A stretch of 64,000 nt of DNA from Aalborgiella sp963841045 (GCA_963841045.1 CAWJBD010000011.1:1-64000); one strand, 5' to 3'; counted from the first letter of the stretch, positions 18,130-28,100 are shown. Program-made: numbers and translations. The notes: generated by a model not told the origin, from the sequence alone.

Positions 18130-19095
18130 ATGAACAAATCCACACTGCTAGTCACCCGCGCCATATTCCCAGAAACGCTGGCCAGGTTGGCGCAGCACTT
18201 TGAGGTTGAAGACAATCAAGCCGATGAAGTGTGGACGCAAGACCAATTGATTGCCAAGCTGCAAGGCAAGTTCGCGGCTTTGACCACGGGCTCAGAAAAG
18301 ATTGATGGCAAACTGTTAAGCGCTTGCCCAGATCTCAAAATTTGCGCCAACATGGCCGTGGGGTTTAACAACTTTGACGTGCCCGCCATGCAAGCCGCAG
18401 GCGTGCGCGCCACCAACACACCCGATGTGTTGACCGAAACCACGGCAGACTTTGGTTTTGCGCTGTTGCTGGCAACTGCACGGCGCATGACTGAGAGCGA
18501 ACATTATTTGCGTGCAGGCAAATGGACCAAGTGGAGCTACGACCAATTTGTGGGCAGCGAGGTGCATGGCAGCACCTTGGGTATTTTGGGCATGGGTCGC
18601 ATTGGGCAGGGCATTGCCAAGCGTGGCGCATTTGGCTTTGGCATGAAAGTGATTTACCACAACCGTTCGCGCTTAAGCGCCGAATTGGAAGCGCAATGCC
18701 AAGCCAGTTACGTGTCCAAAACCGAATTGCTGCAAAGCGCAGACCATTTGGTTTTGGTCTTGCCCTACAGCCCAGAGGCGCGCCACACCATAGCTGCGGC
18801 AGAGCTGGCGCAAATGAAACCCACAGCCACCCTCATCAACATTGCGCGCGGCGGTATTGTGGACGATGCGGCTTTGGCGCAAGCCTTAAAGAACCGCACC
18901 ATCGCTGCGGCAGGTTTGGACGTGTTTGAAGGCGAACCCAAAGTCCACCCCGATTTGCTCACCGTCCCCAACGTAGTCCTAACCCCCCACATAGCCAGCG
19001 CCACAGTCAAAACCCGTTTGGCAATGGCCAATTTGGCGGCGGATAATTTGATTCGGTTTGTGACGACGGGTGAGGTGATTACGGCGGTTCATTAA
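18130..19095 (+). CDS. D-2-hydroxyacid dehydrogenase (glyoxylate/hydroxypyruvate reductase type)
   Basis: NAD(P)-dependent D-isomer 2-hydroxyacid dehydrogenase of 321 residues. The nucleotide-binding motif is GILGMGRIGQGIAKRGA, and the catalytic Arg, Glu and His fall in NIARGGIVDDAALAQAL, AAGLDVFEGEPKVHP and VLTPHIASAT. It resembles glyoxylate/gluconate 2-reductases, with likely substrates glyoxylate or hydroxypyruvate. No ribosome site is visible because the palindromic repeat occupies the leader. The stop is 46 bp from the truncated end of the integron remnant. Confidence 0.9.
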   Translation: MNKSTLLVTRAIFPETLARLAQHFEVEDNQADEVWTQDQLIAKLQGKFAALTTGSEKIDGKLLSACPDLKICANMAVGFNNFDVPAMQAAGVRATNTPDVLTETTADFGFALLLATARRMTESEHYLRAGKWTKWSYDQFVGSEVHGSTLGILGMGRIGQGIAKRGAFGFGMKVIYHNRSRLSAELEAQCQASYVSKTELLQSADHLVLVLPYSPEARHTIAAAELAQMKPTATLINIARGGIVDDAALAQALKNRTIAAAGLDVFEGEPKVHPDLLTVPNVVLTPHIASATVKTRLAMANLAADNLIRFVTTGEVITAVH

Positions 19096-19147
19096 TCAGT
19101 ATCTTGGTGGCCTGCCGTTGGCCGTCCGCTCCAGCGAAGGGTTAGCC
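19096..19147 (-). other. Truncated attC of cassette 2
   Basis: On the minus strand the R'' box GGCTAAC (19147-19141) is followed by CCTTCGCTGGAGCGGAC, the same left arm type as in the intact attC (CCTTCATTCCAGCGGA). No R' box (GTTRRRY) follows before the dehydrogenase stop, so the right half is missing or badly decayed. Confidence 0.65.
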
Positions 19148-19903
19148 ACCTCTTCGTCCATAGATGCGGACAAGGTGCCGCATGAAGCACGAACTGATCT
19201 CAAACACGAAGTCGACTTCTTGCTCAACGACTGCGTCATCGTGCTTTACGTATGCGTTCTGATACTTCGCGTAGTACTCGATGAGCTTGACGAACATGTT
19301 TGCAAGCTCAGGTGATCCATCGCGCTCTTTGATGAACGCACCGAGCGGCTGAAGCTGATTCTCCAGCGACTTATGGTTGCCTAGAAGCTCGTGAAGTAGG
19401 GTCTCCAATGCAAGGCGCAGGTCATCCAGAACGTTCCGATCAAACATACCGTGCGATAGCTTATGCTCAGCCTGCTTGTACAGTTCGAGTGGCTTCGGAA
19501 ATGCGCCCAACCAGTGCTTAGTCTCTTCGATTAACGCTTGGTTGAGGTCGTTCGCACTAGTTTCACCGCTTAGGTGTCCGTAGCGCGTAAACAATTGGGC
19601 CTTGAGCTTGTTTGCCGCGCCCGCGTTGCGCTCCTGAATGGTCTTATGATCGCAGAGCTCGCGGATGATCTTGTAGCGCCAGACAGATGGAAAGGCTGAA
19701 ATGTTCTGCGCGAGTGCCGTACGTTTGTTTATGCCTTGCTTGTCGAATGGATAGACCTCGTGTGGGATTTGAACGTCCGCATCGACGGCGTACGCACTAG
19801 TGAGCTTAACGATCTGTACACCGCTTAGGCCGAAGGTCCGGTGTTCGCCAAGTACCTCGGCTGCGTGCGTCACAAAGACAACTGGAACTTCGTCGGTGGA
19901 CAT
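19142..19903 (-). CDS. Cassette-encoded protein of unknown function, possible defence-type two-domain protein
   Basis: Protein of 253 residues, not identified with certainty. No signal peptide or membrane segment is seen. The N-terminal half has a block of the form Y-P-F-D-K-Q-G-I-N-K-R-T-A-L-A-Q-N followed by YKIIRELCDH, a pattern that I associate with helical N-terminal domains of abortive-infection-like (AbiJ-type) proteins. The C-terminal half (from DDLRLALETLLHELLGN) is all-helical and ends in YAKYQNAYVKHDDAV and SSCFMRHLVRI. It resembles HEPN-like folds but lacks a clean R-x4-6-H motif. Its cassette context makes acquisition by integrase likely. A phage-defence function is a hypothesis, and the gene could equally have another stress function. 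Confidence 0.6.
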   Translation of the reverse strand: MSTDEVPVVFVTHAAEVLGEHRTFGLSGVQIVKLTSAYAVDADVQIPHEVYPFDKQGINKRTALAQNISAFPSVWRYKIIRELCDHKTIQERNAGAANKLKAQLFTRYGHLSGETSANDLNQALIEETKHWLGAFPKPLELYKQAEHKLSHGMFDRNVLDDLRLALETLLHELLGNHKSLENQLQPLGAFIKERDGSPELANMFVKLIEYYAKYQNAYVKHDDAVVEQEVDFVFEISSCFMRHLVRIYGRRGG

Positions 19904-19923
19904 GCGTGGCCTGAGGTGGCTAA
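19142..19923 (-). mobile_element. Integron gene cassette 2
   Basis: The cassette begins at the G^TTAGCC cut point (19924/19923, minus strand). It carries a single gene starting 20 bases inside the boundary, and its stop codon TAA lies within the R'' box of the terminal attC. Both are usual cassette features. Confidence 0.75.
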
Positions 19924-19976
19924 CGTATGAAGTCAGCGCGTCGCCGAAGGCGATCCGCTGGAATGAAGGGTTAGGT
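19918..19976 (-). other. Intact 59-bp attC recombination site
   Basis: Minus strand: R'' ACCTAAC (19976-19970), left arm CCTTCATTCCAGCG, a central palindrome AGCG-CG-TCGCC-GAA-GGCGA-TC-CGCT in the folded strand, a right arm, and R' GTTAGCC (19924-19918). The length of 59 bp and the order of boxes fit attC sites well. Confidence 0.82.
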
Positions 19977-20395
19977 TTGCAAATTTTTTAACCATGCAAG
20001 TTTTGAATTGCAAAGGTGATTTGCCCGCTGGATTGAGTATTGCATACTCCATTCCTTGAAGAACGTCAGCAAGCAACCTTGGATCAATACCCACTAGATC
20101 TTTTTCGTAGCCACTACCTTTTGTTTGGGATTTACCTTCAGTTTCGGATGAAAAAATTGGTATTGAGTCGCGTCCGTTAATAACAAAGCTTCGAGCATTG
20201 ATGACCTCTGATTTGGGATTGCTCCACCAAAGCAATGAGTAAAGATGCCCTTTTTGAGAAAAAAGCTTGTTGAGAACCTCAACTTGTGATTTGTCCACAG
20301 GGCAATCTTTTGGAGCAGCAACAGCCTGAACGGCGGCAAGTGCCGCGAGTAAAAAAGTAATAACGTATTTCACATTTAAAATCCAAGAAACCTAA
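19924..20395 (-). mobile_element. Integron gene cassette 1 (472 bp)
   Basis: The cassette runs from the G^TTAGGT cut point at 20396/20395 to the G of the attC R' box at 19924. One gene fills it, starting 22 bases inside, with its stop inside the attC. Confidence 0.78.
19933..20373 (-). CDS. Cassette-encoded small secreted protein of unknown function
   Basis: Protein of 146 residues with a GTG start at 20373 and a clear signal peptide (MKYVITFLLAALAAVQAVAA). The mature part has two cysteines (in P-K-D-C-P-V-D and F-K-T-C-M-V) that could form a disulfide. I do not recognise the family. Translation ends inside attC (TGA at 19935-19933), so the last dozen residues (T-L-H-S-S-G-S-P-S-A-T-R) are encoded by the recombination site, as is common in cassettes. 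No ribosome site is evident; expression may depend on an integron promoter near attI. Confidence 0.65.
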   Translation of the reverse strand: MKYVITFLLAALAAVQAVAAPKDCPVDKSQVEVLNKLFSQKGHLYSLLWWSNPKSEVINARSFVINGRDSIPIFSSETEGKSQTKGSGYEKDLVGIDPRLLADVLQGMEYAILNPAGKSPLQFKTCMVKKFANLTLHSSGSPSATR

Positions 20396-20479
20396 CTTGG
20401 CGATTGTCGCCATAACTTGGGTTGACAAAAAGCGCTGTAAGTCGCTTGCCATTTGGCTTGCGGCGTTTGTGCTGTATAG
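20387..20479 (-). other. attI-like primary recombination site
   Basis: The recombination box GTTAGGT (minus strand 20396-20390) is preceded by a small palindrome, TGGCGACAATCGCCA, and AAGTTAGG as in attI sites, and it sits between the intI start and the first cassette. The exact outer limit cannot be set from sequence alone. Confidence 0.65.
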
Positions 20480-20660
20480 ATGAACTGTCATAACAATCCT
20501 AGAAAGTCCAGCACACTTGTTTTTCATTCAACTCGTTTGTTGGATCAGTTGAGTGAACAAATCCGTTACCTGCACTATAGCCTAAGAACGGAAGAGGCTT
20601 GCGTTTATTGGGTGAAAAATTGGATTCGCTTTTAAGCTGTGTAGCATCCGCGTGACATAG
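20480..20660 (+). pseudogene. intI: Integron integrase (intI) N-terminal remnant
   Basis: The frame from ATG 20480 contains RLLDQLSEQIRYLHYSLR followed by T-E-E-A-C-V-Y-W-V-K-N-W-I-R-F. This matches the N-terminal SAM-like domain of IntI tyrosine recombinases (in IntI1: LDQLRERIRYLHYSLRTEQ). A TAA follows at 20633. The same frame then continues A-V-stop-H-P-R-D-I-G, matching the next integrase residues with two nonsense codons, and the similarity ends near 20655. The catalytic domain is absent, so no active integrase is made from this locus. Confidence 0.85.
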
Positions 20661-20713
20661 GTCTGGCGTTGCTGCAACAAATTTCTAACAGCAATCTTGG
20701 ATAATCAGGGCTT

Positions 20714-21772
20714 ATGCCTATCCAGCCAAGTACAGCAACCCCATTCAAAGACAAACTCTCCGTCGCCCCCATGATGGCGTGGACGGATAAGCATTGTCGG
20801 TATTTTCATCGGTTGATTAGCGAAAAACACTTTGCTGTATACCGAAATGGTCAATGCTGGTGCGGTGATTTATGGGGGTACGGCGCGGCATTTGGATTTC
20901 AATGCTGAGGAACATCCAGTTGCTTTGCAACTGGGCGGTAACGAGCCTGACAAGCTGGCGCAAGCCACCAAATTCGCAGAAGAGTGGGGTTATGACGAGG
21001 TGAATTTGAACTGCGGTTGCCCGTCGCCGCGTGTGCAAAAAGGTGCGTTTGGTGCGGCTTTGATGGCAGAACCAAACTTGGTAGCCGATTGTGTGAAAGC
21101 CATGTTGGATGTGGTGAAGGACTGCCAACAAAACACCCATCACCGTGAAGCACCGCATTGGCTTGGATAAATCAGAAGACACGCCGCAAAGCTATGCCTT
21201 TGTGCGCGACTTTATGGGCGCTGTGGCCGATGCAGGTTGCCAAACGTTTATCGTGCATGCGCGCAATGCGTGGCTGGAGGGTTTGTCGCCCAAAGAAAAC
21301 CGTGACATTCCGCCACTGCGTTACGAAGTGGTGCACCGACTGAAGCAAGATTTTCCGCATTTGAACATCGTCATCAATGGCGGTATCACGACCAATGAAC
21401 AAATCGCGCAACAACTGCAACAGCTTGATGGCGTGATGCTGGGGCGCGAGGCCTATCACAACCCTTGGTTGATGGCGACTTGGGATGCGCAGTTTTACGG
21501 TGCAAACGCGCCCAGTGAAATCACCCGCGAAAGCATTGAAGAACAAATGGTGCAGTACATGGACGCGCGAAAAAGCCGCGCATGGCACACCTTGGCCAGC
21601 CATCGCGCGCCACATGCTGGGCTTGCGCCACGGTTTGCGTGGTGCGCGGCATTGGCGGCAGGTGTGGAGCAACCAAAACCTGCGCGACTTGCCGCCGTCT
21701 GAAGTGATGAAGCTGGCGCATGCGCTTAGTTTTGAAAGTGATGTGCTTGCGCCCGCTGCGAGCTTGGCTTAA
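20714..21772 (+). pseudogene. dusA: tRNA-dihydrouridine synthase A, frameshifted
   Basis: FMN enzyme of about 353 residues that reduces uridine in the tRNA D-loop. DusA hallmarks: LSVAPMMAWTDKHCRYFHR, MVNAGAVIYGGTARHLDF, the active-site Cys in VNLNCGCPSPRVQKGAFGA, KHRIGLDK, FIVHARNAWLEGLSPKEN and VINGGITTNEQI. Four pieces in different frames are needed, with joins near 20822-20832, 21125-21145 and 21570-21590. Conservation across the pieces is uniform, which argues for indel errors rather than old decay. The gene lies about 55 bp downstream of the integrase remnant. Confidence 0.88.
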
Positions 21773-21791
21773 TTCAGACTAAACTCAAACC

Positions 21792-22430
21792 ATGACTGAA
21801 AAAGCAACAGTGGTGGTTTTGCATGGTTGGGGCATGTCCAGTTTTGTCACACGCTATTGGTGCAGACAACTCCGCTTAGCTGAGTTTGAACCTGCCGAAT
21901 TTGCCTACCATTCATTAACCCGTACATTGGATGCCAATGTGGACAGATTGGCAGACCATATTCGCGCATTGCCCACTCATCAGACCGTGCATTTGGTTGG
22001 GCACAGTTTGGGCGGCATCATGATCATGCAGTGTTTGGCCAATCACCGCTTTGACAATTTAGGGCGCGTGGTGATGGTGGGCACGCCGTTTCAAGGTTCT
22101 GCGCCCGCTGTTCGCTTAAAGACGACTCGCATTGGTCATTTTTTACTCGGCAAAACCATTGTGCAGTGGCAAGGCGTACAAGCCAAAGACATGCCCAAAG
22201 ACTTGGAGGTGGGCACGATTGCCGGAACATCGCCCATCGGCATGGGGCGCTTGATAGGGCGCTTGGAGTATCCACACGATGGCACTGTGAGTGTGAAGGA
22301 AACCCATGTCCCATTTGCCAAAGACCACATTGTGATGCCGGTCACGCATTCTGAAATGCTGGTCTCCAAACCCGTGTCGCAGCAGATGATTCGCTTCTTG
22401 CAAACAGGCGGTTTTGACAAGCAGCCTTGA
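21792..22430 (+). CDS. Alpha/beta-hydrolase, lipase/esterase-like
   Basis: Alpha/beta-hydrolase of 212 residues without a signal peptide. The nucleophile elbow is VHLVGHSLGGIMIMQC (Ser near residue 77), the oxyanion strand is VVVLHGWGMSS, and the likely catalytic His is in MPVTHSEMLVS near residue 195. It resembles small triacylglycerol-lipase/PGAP1-like hydrolases. The substrate is unknown. It is 20 bp upstream of the hydrolase/AMP-ligase fusion and probably in the same transcript. Confidence 0.85.
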   Translation: MTEKATVVVLHGWGMSSFVTRYWCRQLRLAEFEPAEFAYHSLTRTLDANVDRLADHIRALPTHQTVHLVGHSLGGIMIMQCLANHRFDNLGRVVMVGTPFQGSAPAVRLKTTRIGHFLLGKTIVQWQGVQAKDMPKDLEVGTIAGTSPIGMGRLIGRLEYPHDGTVSVKETHVPFAKDHIVMPVTHSEMLVSKPVSQQMIRFLQTGGFDKQP

Positions 22431-22450
22431 TGCCAAACGATTGACCATCC

Positions 22451-24986
22451 ATGAGCTTTGACCCAGACCTCTACCGCCGCACCTTGCGCTTGGCAGGGCG
22501 TGGTCAAAACGGTCAAGACTTGAACCTGAGCGTGATTGACGCTGGCCCGCGTGATGCTTTGCGCACGATTGTGTTTTTGCATGGCATGGGTGGCTATGCG
22601 GGGTATTGGCATCACCAGCTCAATCATTTTTACGAAGGCAGCCGTGTGATCGCGCCCGATTTGCGCGGTCATGGATTGAGCGATGCGCCCATCAGCACCT
22701 ACAGCCGTGATGAATTATTGGGCGACATTGAGGCGGTGCTGGCGCTGTTGGATGTGCCAGCACAATTCATTTTGGTGACCCATTCGTTTGGCGGTGCATT
22801 GGGCACCATGTATGCTTATAAGCACCCCGAACGTGTAGAGAAATTGGTCATCATCGGCTCGGCAGTGCGGTTTGACCAACTGGAAAATGCGGGGCGGTTT
22901 TTGTTGCGTGCGCCCAGTTGGTTGCTGAGCTTCATGTTCAAAATTTTGCCAGTGGGTAAACGTTATCCGCCAGGGCATGTCATTCATGCGCAATACAAAA
23001 ATGCCGTCATCACTTATGACGGTACAGCCTACCTCAAAGCGCTAACTTGCCCCAGCTTGGTTATCTTGGGCGACAAAGACAAACTGTTCAGCACCAAAGC
23101 CTACCAAGCCATTGCCAAATTGATTCCGAACGCGCAAGAGGTGACCTTGCCGCAGTCGGCGCACCAGGTGATGGTGGAGCGACCTGAAGCGGTGAACCGT
23201 GCATTGGATCGGTTTTTAGGCCCCGTCCAAATTGAAGCGGAACGGCGTGCACGCCGCGACCGACATCGAATCTTGGAGCAAGAGCGCCCGTGGCTGAAGT
23301 TTTACGACGGTCGCACACCCTACCAAATTCGCCCACCGCAAGGGCCACTGCAGCGCCATTTTGAAATTGCCGCCAAGCGTTTTGCCAGTACACCCGCTGT
23401 GCAGTTTTTGCATACCAACATCAGCTATAAAAAGTTGGATAAATTTGCCAACCGATTTGCGGAAGGCATGCGCAAGCAGGGTGTTGAACATGGTGCTCGG
23501 GTGTTGATTGTGTTGCCCAATATTCCGCAAGCGGTCATCGCGTATTTTGCGGCCTTGAAACTGGGCGCTGTGGTCACCTTCATGGAAGGGCAAGCCGCGC
23601 AAGAGGTGGTGTGTCAGCGTGTCGCAGAGCTGGGTGTACAGATGGTGATTAGCATGACCAACCGCTATCAAGATTTGCACCAAAGCGTGTTGGACGCGGG
23701 CGCAAAAACGGTGGTGTTCACCTCGTACCGTGAATTCATGGGCGTGCGAGATTGGTTGCTCTTCACCCTCAATGAACATTACACAGCAGGGCACAGAATG
23801 CCTTTTTTGCGTAAATTAAAGTCCAATCGCCAGGTCTATCGCTTCCATGAGTTGATGAGTTTAAAGACGGACCGACCCGATACCGAACCCACGGTGGACG
23901 ATATCGCCGTCATTCAATACACCAGCGGCGCTGGCGAACATGCGGCCAAGGCGGTGAGCTTGAGTCACCGCAATTTGGTCGCCAACGCTTTGCAAATAAG
24001 ACACTGGTTACCCGAATCACGCGTGGGTGATGAGCGCATTTTGGCGGTATGGACATTGGGCACCGGTTTAGCCGCAACGGTGAATTTGGCACCCTTGTTG
24101 GGCGCAACCGTGATACTGGTACCGCGCACCGACCCATTGACTTTGTTGCAAACCATCAAGCGCACCAAACCCACATTTTTGCCAGGCTCGCCACGCTTGT
24201 ACCAATTGCTCAGTCAGGTGCCGAATGTGCGCAAATTTGGCATGGCGTCGATTCGCGTGTGTTTCAGCGGCGGGGCGAATTTGCCAGTGGAAGTGCAAGA
24301 GAGTTTTGAAAAACTCACCAAAGGCCGCGTGGTCGATGCCTACAGCACCATGGAGGCGGGGATTTGCATCGCCAACCCATTGGCAGCGCGCAAACGCAGT
24401 GGTTCTATCGGTGTGCCCATGCCCGATGTGGAAGTGCGTTTGTTTGATGCCAGCACAGGCCAAGAATGTGGCGTGGATGAGGTGGGTGAAATGTGGATTC
24501 GCGGCCCGCAAGTCAGTCAAAGCTATTGGAACAACCCGCTTGCGACTGCGCATGCCATGAAAGATGGCTGGTTTCACACGGGTGATTTGGCCAAACGCGA
24601 TGAAGATGGCTTTTTCTACCTGATGGAGCGTGAAGAGGATGTGATTCACCCCCGCTTGCAAGATGACGGTGGCCAAACTGGGGAAGAACTGCAAGACATT
24701 TACCCCAGCGAGATTGAAGAAGTGTTGTATGAATTGCAAGAAGTGGCAGAAGTGGCTGTCACCTCATGGCGTGAAGACAATGGTGCGTTGGAAATTGTCG
24801 CTTTCATCGTGCCACGCCACACTGCGATAGGCACTCTGGAGCCTCTGGATATTGCGCACCTACACGACTGGTGCCGTAGCCGCTTACGCCCCGATGCACG
24901 ACCCACGCAATTCAAAATTCTCAACAAACTTGCCACACAGTGCTACGGGTAAAGTACTACGCAAGGCTTTGCGGGGTTTGATGTAG
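22451..24986 (+). CDS. Alpha/beta-hydrolase fused to acyl-CoA synthetase-like AMP-binding domain (frameshift at the very end)
   Basis: Two-domain cytosolic protein of about 844 residues. Residues about 25-265 are an alpha/beta-hydrolase (TIVFLHGMGGYAGYW; nucleophile in LVTHSFGGALG; His in LPQSAHQVMVERP). Residues about 300-844 are an ANL-superfamily adenylating enzyme (FEIAAKRFASTPAVQFL, DAYSTMEAGICIANP, GWFHTGDLAKRDEDGFFYL). The ATP P-loop is unusual: YTSGAGEHAAKAVSLSH instead of Y-T-S-G-T-T-G-x-P-K. The segment after the H-T-G-D motif also carries an extra acidic insert. The frame ends at 24952, but one extra base near 24929 hides the catalytic-lysine tail S-A-T-G-K-V-L-R-K-A-L-R, so the true stop is at 24986. 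Whether it still activates acids is open. Confidence 0.8.
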
Positions 24987-25106
24987 GTTAAGCATCAGGT
25001 TTTTTCCACGCTAGTTGGACAATATGAGCCAGATGCGGCGGTTAAAATAGGCTTTTGCCATTTTCGGCATTGCTTGCGTATCGTTAACCTCTCCCACAGG
25101 CACATT

Positions 25107-28100
25107 TTGAACCCAATCGCTCAGCCCTTTATCAGTACTTTTGAGGGCGGTAACGCGCTCAGTTCTTTTCGTGTGTTGCAACTGCTGCCCAAGTTGCAAG
25201 CCATCAACCCCAACATCACCCACGTGTCCGCGCATTTTGTGCATTTGGCAGCCACAGATGGCGCACCCGATGCGGCTTTGGAAACCAAATTGCAGTCATT
25301 GCTGACGTATGGTGAACCTGCGCAGTCAATAGATCAAAAGGCCAACACACTCAAAATCATCGTTGCGCCACGCTTGGGCACGGTCTCACCTTGGGCGTCC
25401 AAAGCCAGCGACATTGCACACAACTGTGGTTTGGCGGTCAAACGCATAGAGCGCATGACCGAATATGTGTTGGCAGTCAAAGGCACAGCAGCACTGAACG
25501 CAGCAGAAATTCAAAGCATTTCAGCAATCTTGCATGACCGCATGACCGAAAGCGTGTTGTTGGACCGCGCAGCCAGCATGAATTTGTTTGCCCACTTAGA
25601 CGCCGCACCCATGGCACACGTGGATGTATTGCAAGGTGGCAAAACCGCGCTGCAGCAAGCCAATACCGAATTTGGTTTGGCACTGGCGGAAGATGAAATC
25701 GACTATCTTGTAAACGCCTTCACAGAGCTGAAACGCAACCCCACCGATGTGGAGTTGATGATGTTTGCACAGGCCAATTCTGAGCACTGCCGGCATAAAA
25801 TTTTCAACGCCAACTTCATTGTCGATGGCGTGGCGATGGACAAAAGTTTGTTTGGCATGATTCGCCACACGCATCAAACCAACCCGCAGCACATGGTGGT
25901 GGCGTATTCGGACAACGCGTCGGTGATGGAAGGCAGCATGGTGGAGCGATTCACGGCTGATGCGGCAGCTCCTTTAGCGAAAATTTATGAAAAATCAGGC
26001 TCTAGCCGGCATGATATAAGCCTAGATTGCTATAAAAAAGATAGTAAATTGCAGCATGTGCTGATGAAGGTGGAAACCCACAACCACCCCACAGCCATAT
26101 CGCCCTTTGCTGGTGCAGCGACTGGTGCAGGCGGCGAAATACGCGATGAAGGCGCAACCGGGCGCGGCTCTAAACCCAAAGCGGGTTTGACGGGGTTCAC
26201 GGTTTCAAAAATGGATTTTGAAACTCCCGCATCGTCCTACGGCAAACCCGAACACATCGCCAGCCCGTTGCAAATCATGATTGAAGGGCCGTTGGGCGGC
26301 GCAGCGTTCAACAACGAATTTGGTCGCCCCAATTTGCTGGGCTATTTCCGCGAATACGAACAAAGCGTCGTCAGTGACGTCGATACCTTGCAGCGCGGCT
26401 ACCACAAGCCCATCATGATTGCCGGCGGCTTGGGCACGATTGATGCGGATTTGACGCACAAAATCCAATTCCCAGCGGGCAGTTTGCTGATTCAACTCGG
26501 TGGCCCAGGCATGCGCATTGGCATGGGCGGCAGTGCGGCCAGCTCGTTGGCAACGGGCTCTAACGCGGCTTCTTTGGATTTTGATTCGGTGCAGCGCGGC
26601 AACCCCGAAATTGAGCGCCGTGCGCAAGAGGTCATTAACCAATGTTGGCAAGCAGGTAAAAATAATCCCATCTTGGCGATTCACGATGTGGGTGCAGGTG
26701 GTTTGAGCAATGCATTTCCTGAGCTGGTGAACGATGCGGGGCGCGGTGCGCGTTTTGATTTGCGGGCTGTGCCGCTGGAAGAATCAGGCTTGGCACCCAA
26801 AGAAATTTGGTGCAACGAAAGCCAAGAGCGCTATGTGATGGCGATTGCCGCTGAATCTTTAGAAACCTTCAAAGCGATTTGTGAACGCGAACGCTGCCCG
26901 TTTGCGGTGGTCGGCGTGACGACGGATGAAAAGCAATTGGTGCTGGCGGACGAGGGTAATGAAAGCCCAGTCCAGATGCCCATGAATGTGCTTTTGGGCA
27001 AACCACCGAAGATGACACGCGATGTCGAAATCGGTCAAACGTCAAATTCCAGCATTGAATTTGACATGGGGTCGAATTACAAAAAGCCGTGATTGACGTC
27101 TTGGCGCACCCAACGGTGGCCAGCAAACGCTTTCTCATCACCATTGGCGACCGCACGGTGGGTGGCCTCACGCACCGCGACCCGATGGTCGGGCCGTGGC
27201 AAGTACCGGTGGCCGATTGCGCCGTCACGCTGGCCGATTTCAAAGGATTTGCCGGTGAAGCCATGAGCATGGGCGAGCGCACGCCTTTGGCCGCGCTGGA
27301 CGCACCCGCATCAGGCCGCATGGCAGTGGCAGAGGCCATTACCAATTTGCTGGCGGCACCAATTGAGTTGGATCGTGTCAAACTTTCTGCCAACTGGATG
27401 GCTGCCTGTGGTGAGGCAGGTGAAGACGCAGCACTCTTTGCAACCGTCAAAGCCGTGGGCATGGAACTGTGCCCAGCATTGGGTATTTCGATTCCAGTGG
27501 GTAAAGATTCACTGTCGATGAAAACGACTTGGAAAGATGGAGGCAGTGACAAAAAGAAAGTTTCATCTCCAGTCAGTTTGATCGTCACAGCCTTTGCAAC
27601 CCTTGCCGATGTGCGCGGCACATTCACACCGCAATTGCAAACCACAGAGAGCGACACATCGCTGATTTTGATTGACTTGGGCAAAGGTCAAAACCGCATG
27701 GCGGGCAGCATCTTGGCGCAAACCATCAAGCAGTTTGGTGACCGTGTGCCAGACTTGGATGACGCAAAAGACTTGCTCAACTTGGTCAAAGCCATCAGCC
27801 AATTGCGCAGTGACAACAAAGTGCTGGCCTACCACGACAAGAGCGATGGCGGCTTGCTGGCCACTGTGGCAGAGATGGCGTTTGCTGGCCATGTGGGTGT
27901 GGTGCTGAATGTGGACATGTTGGTGACCGAGGGTGACGGCATTTCTGACAGCCGCTTGGAAAGCAGTGACTATAAAATTTTAACGACACAAGTTGCGCGC
28001 GGCGCCGAGCCGCCTCAAGCAAGCGCAGCCCCCTCGGGGGGCAGTGCAGCACACGAAGTGGCAAACGTGGGGGCAATGTCTCGGCGCGAAGAGCTGACAT

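Larger units (their letters stand above)
19096..20660. mobile_element. Chromosomal integron remnant: intI fragment, attI-like site and two gene cassettes
   Basis: A decayed integrase start on the plus strand diverges from an attI-like site and two cassettes read on the minus strand. This is the standard integron layout. Each cassette starts TTRRRY, and its start is complementary to the R'' box of its own attC: GTTAGGTTT at 20396-20388 pairs with AAACCTAAC at 19978-19970, and GTTAGCCACCTC at 19924-19913 pairs with the complement at 19141-19152. That pairing is expected only if each cassette once closed as a circle. Confidence 0.82.

Noticed and set aside
26869..27684. A 271-codon minus-strand frame opposite purL
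   Set aside because: No recognisable motif, and the opposite strand is clearly conserved PurL.
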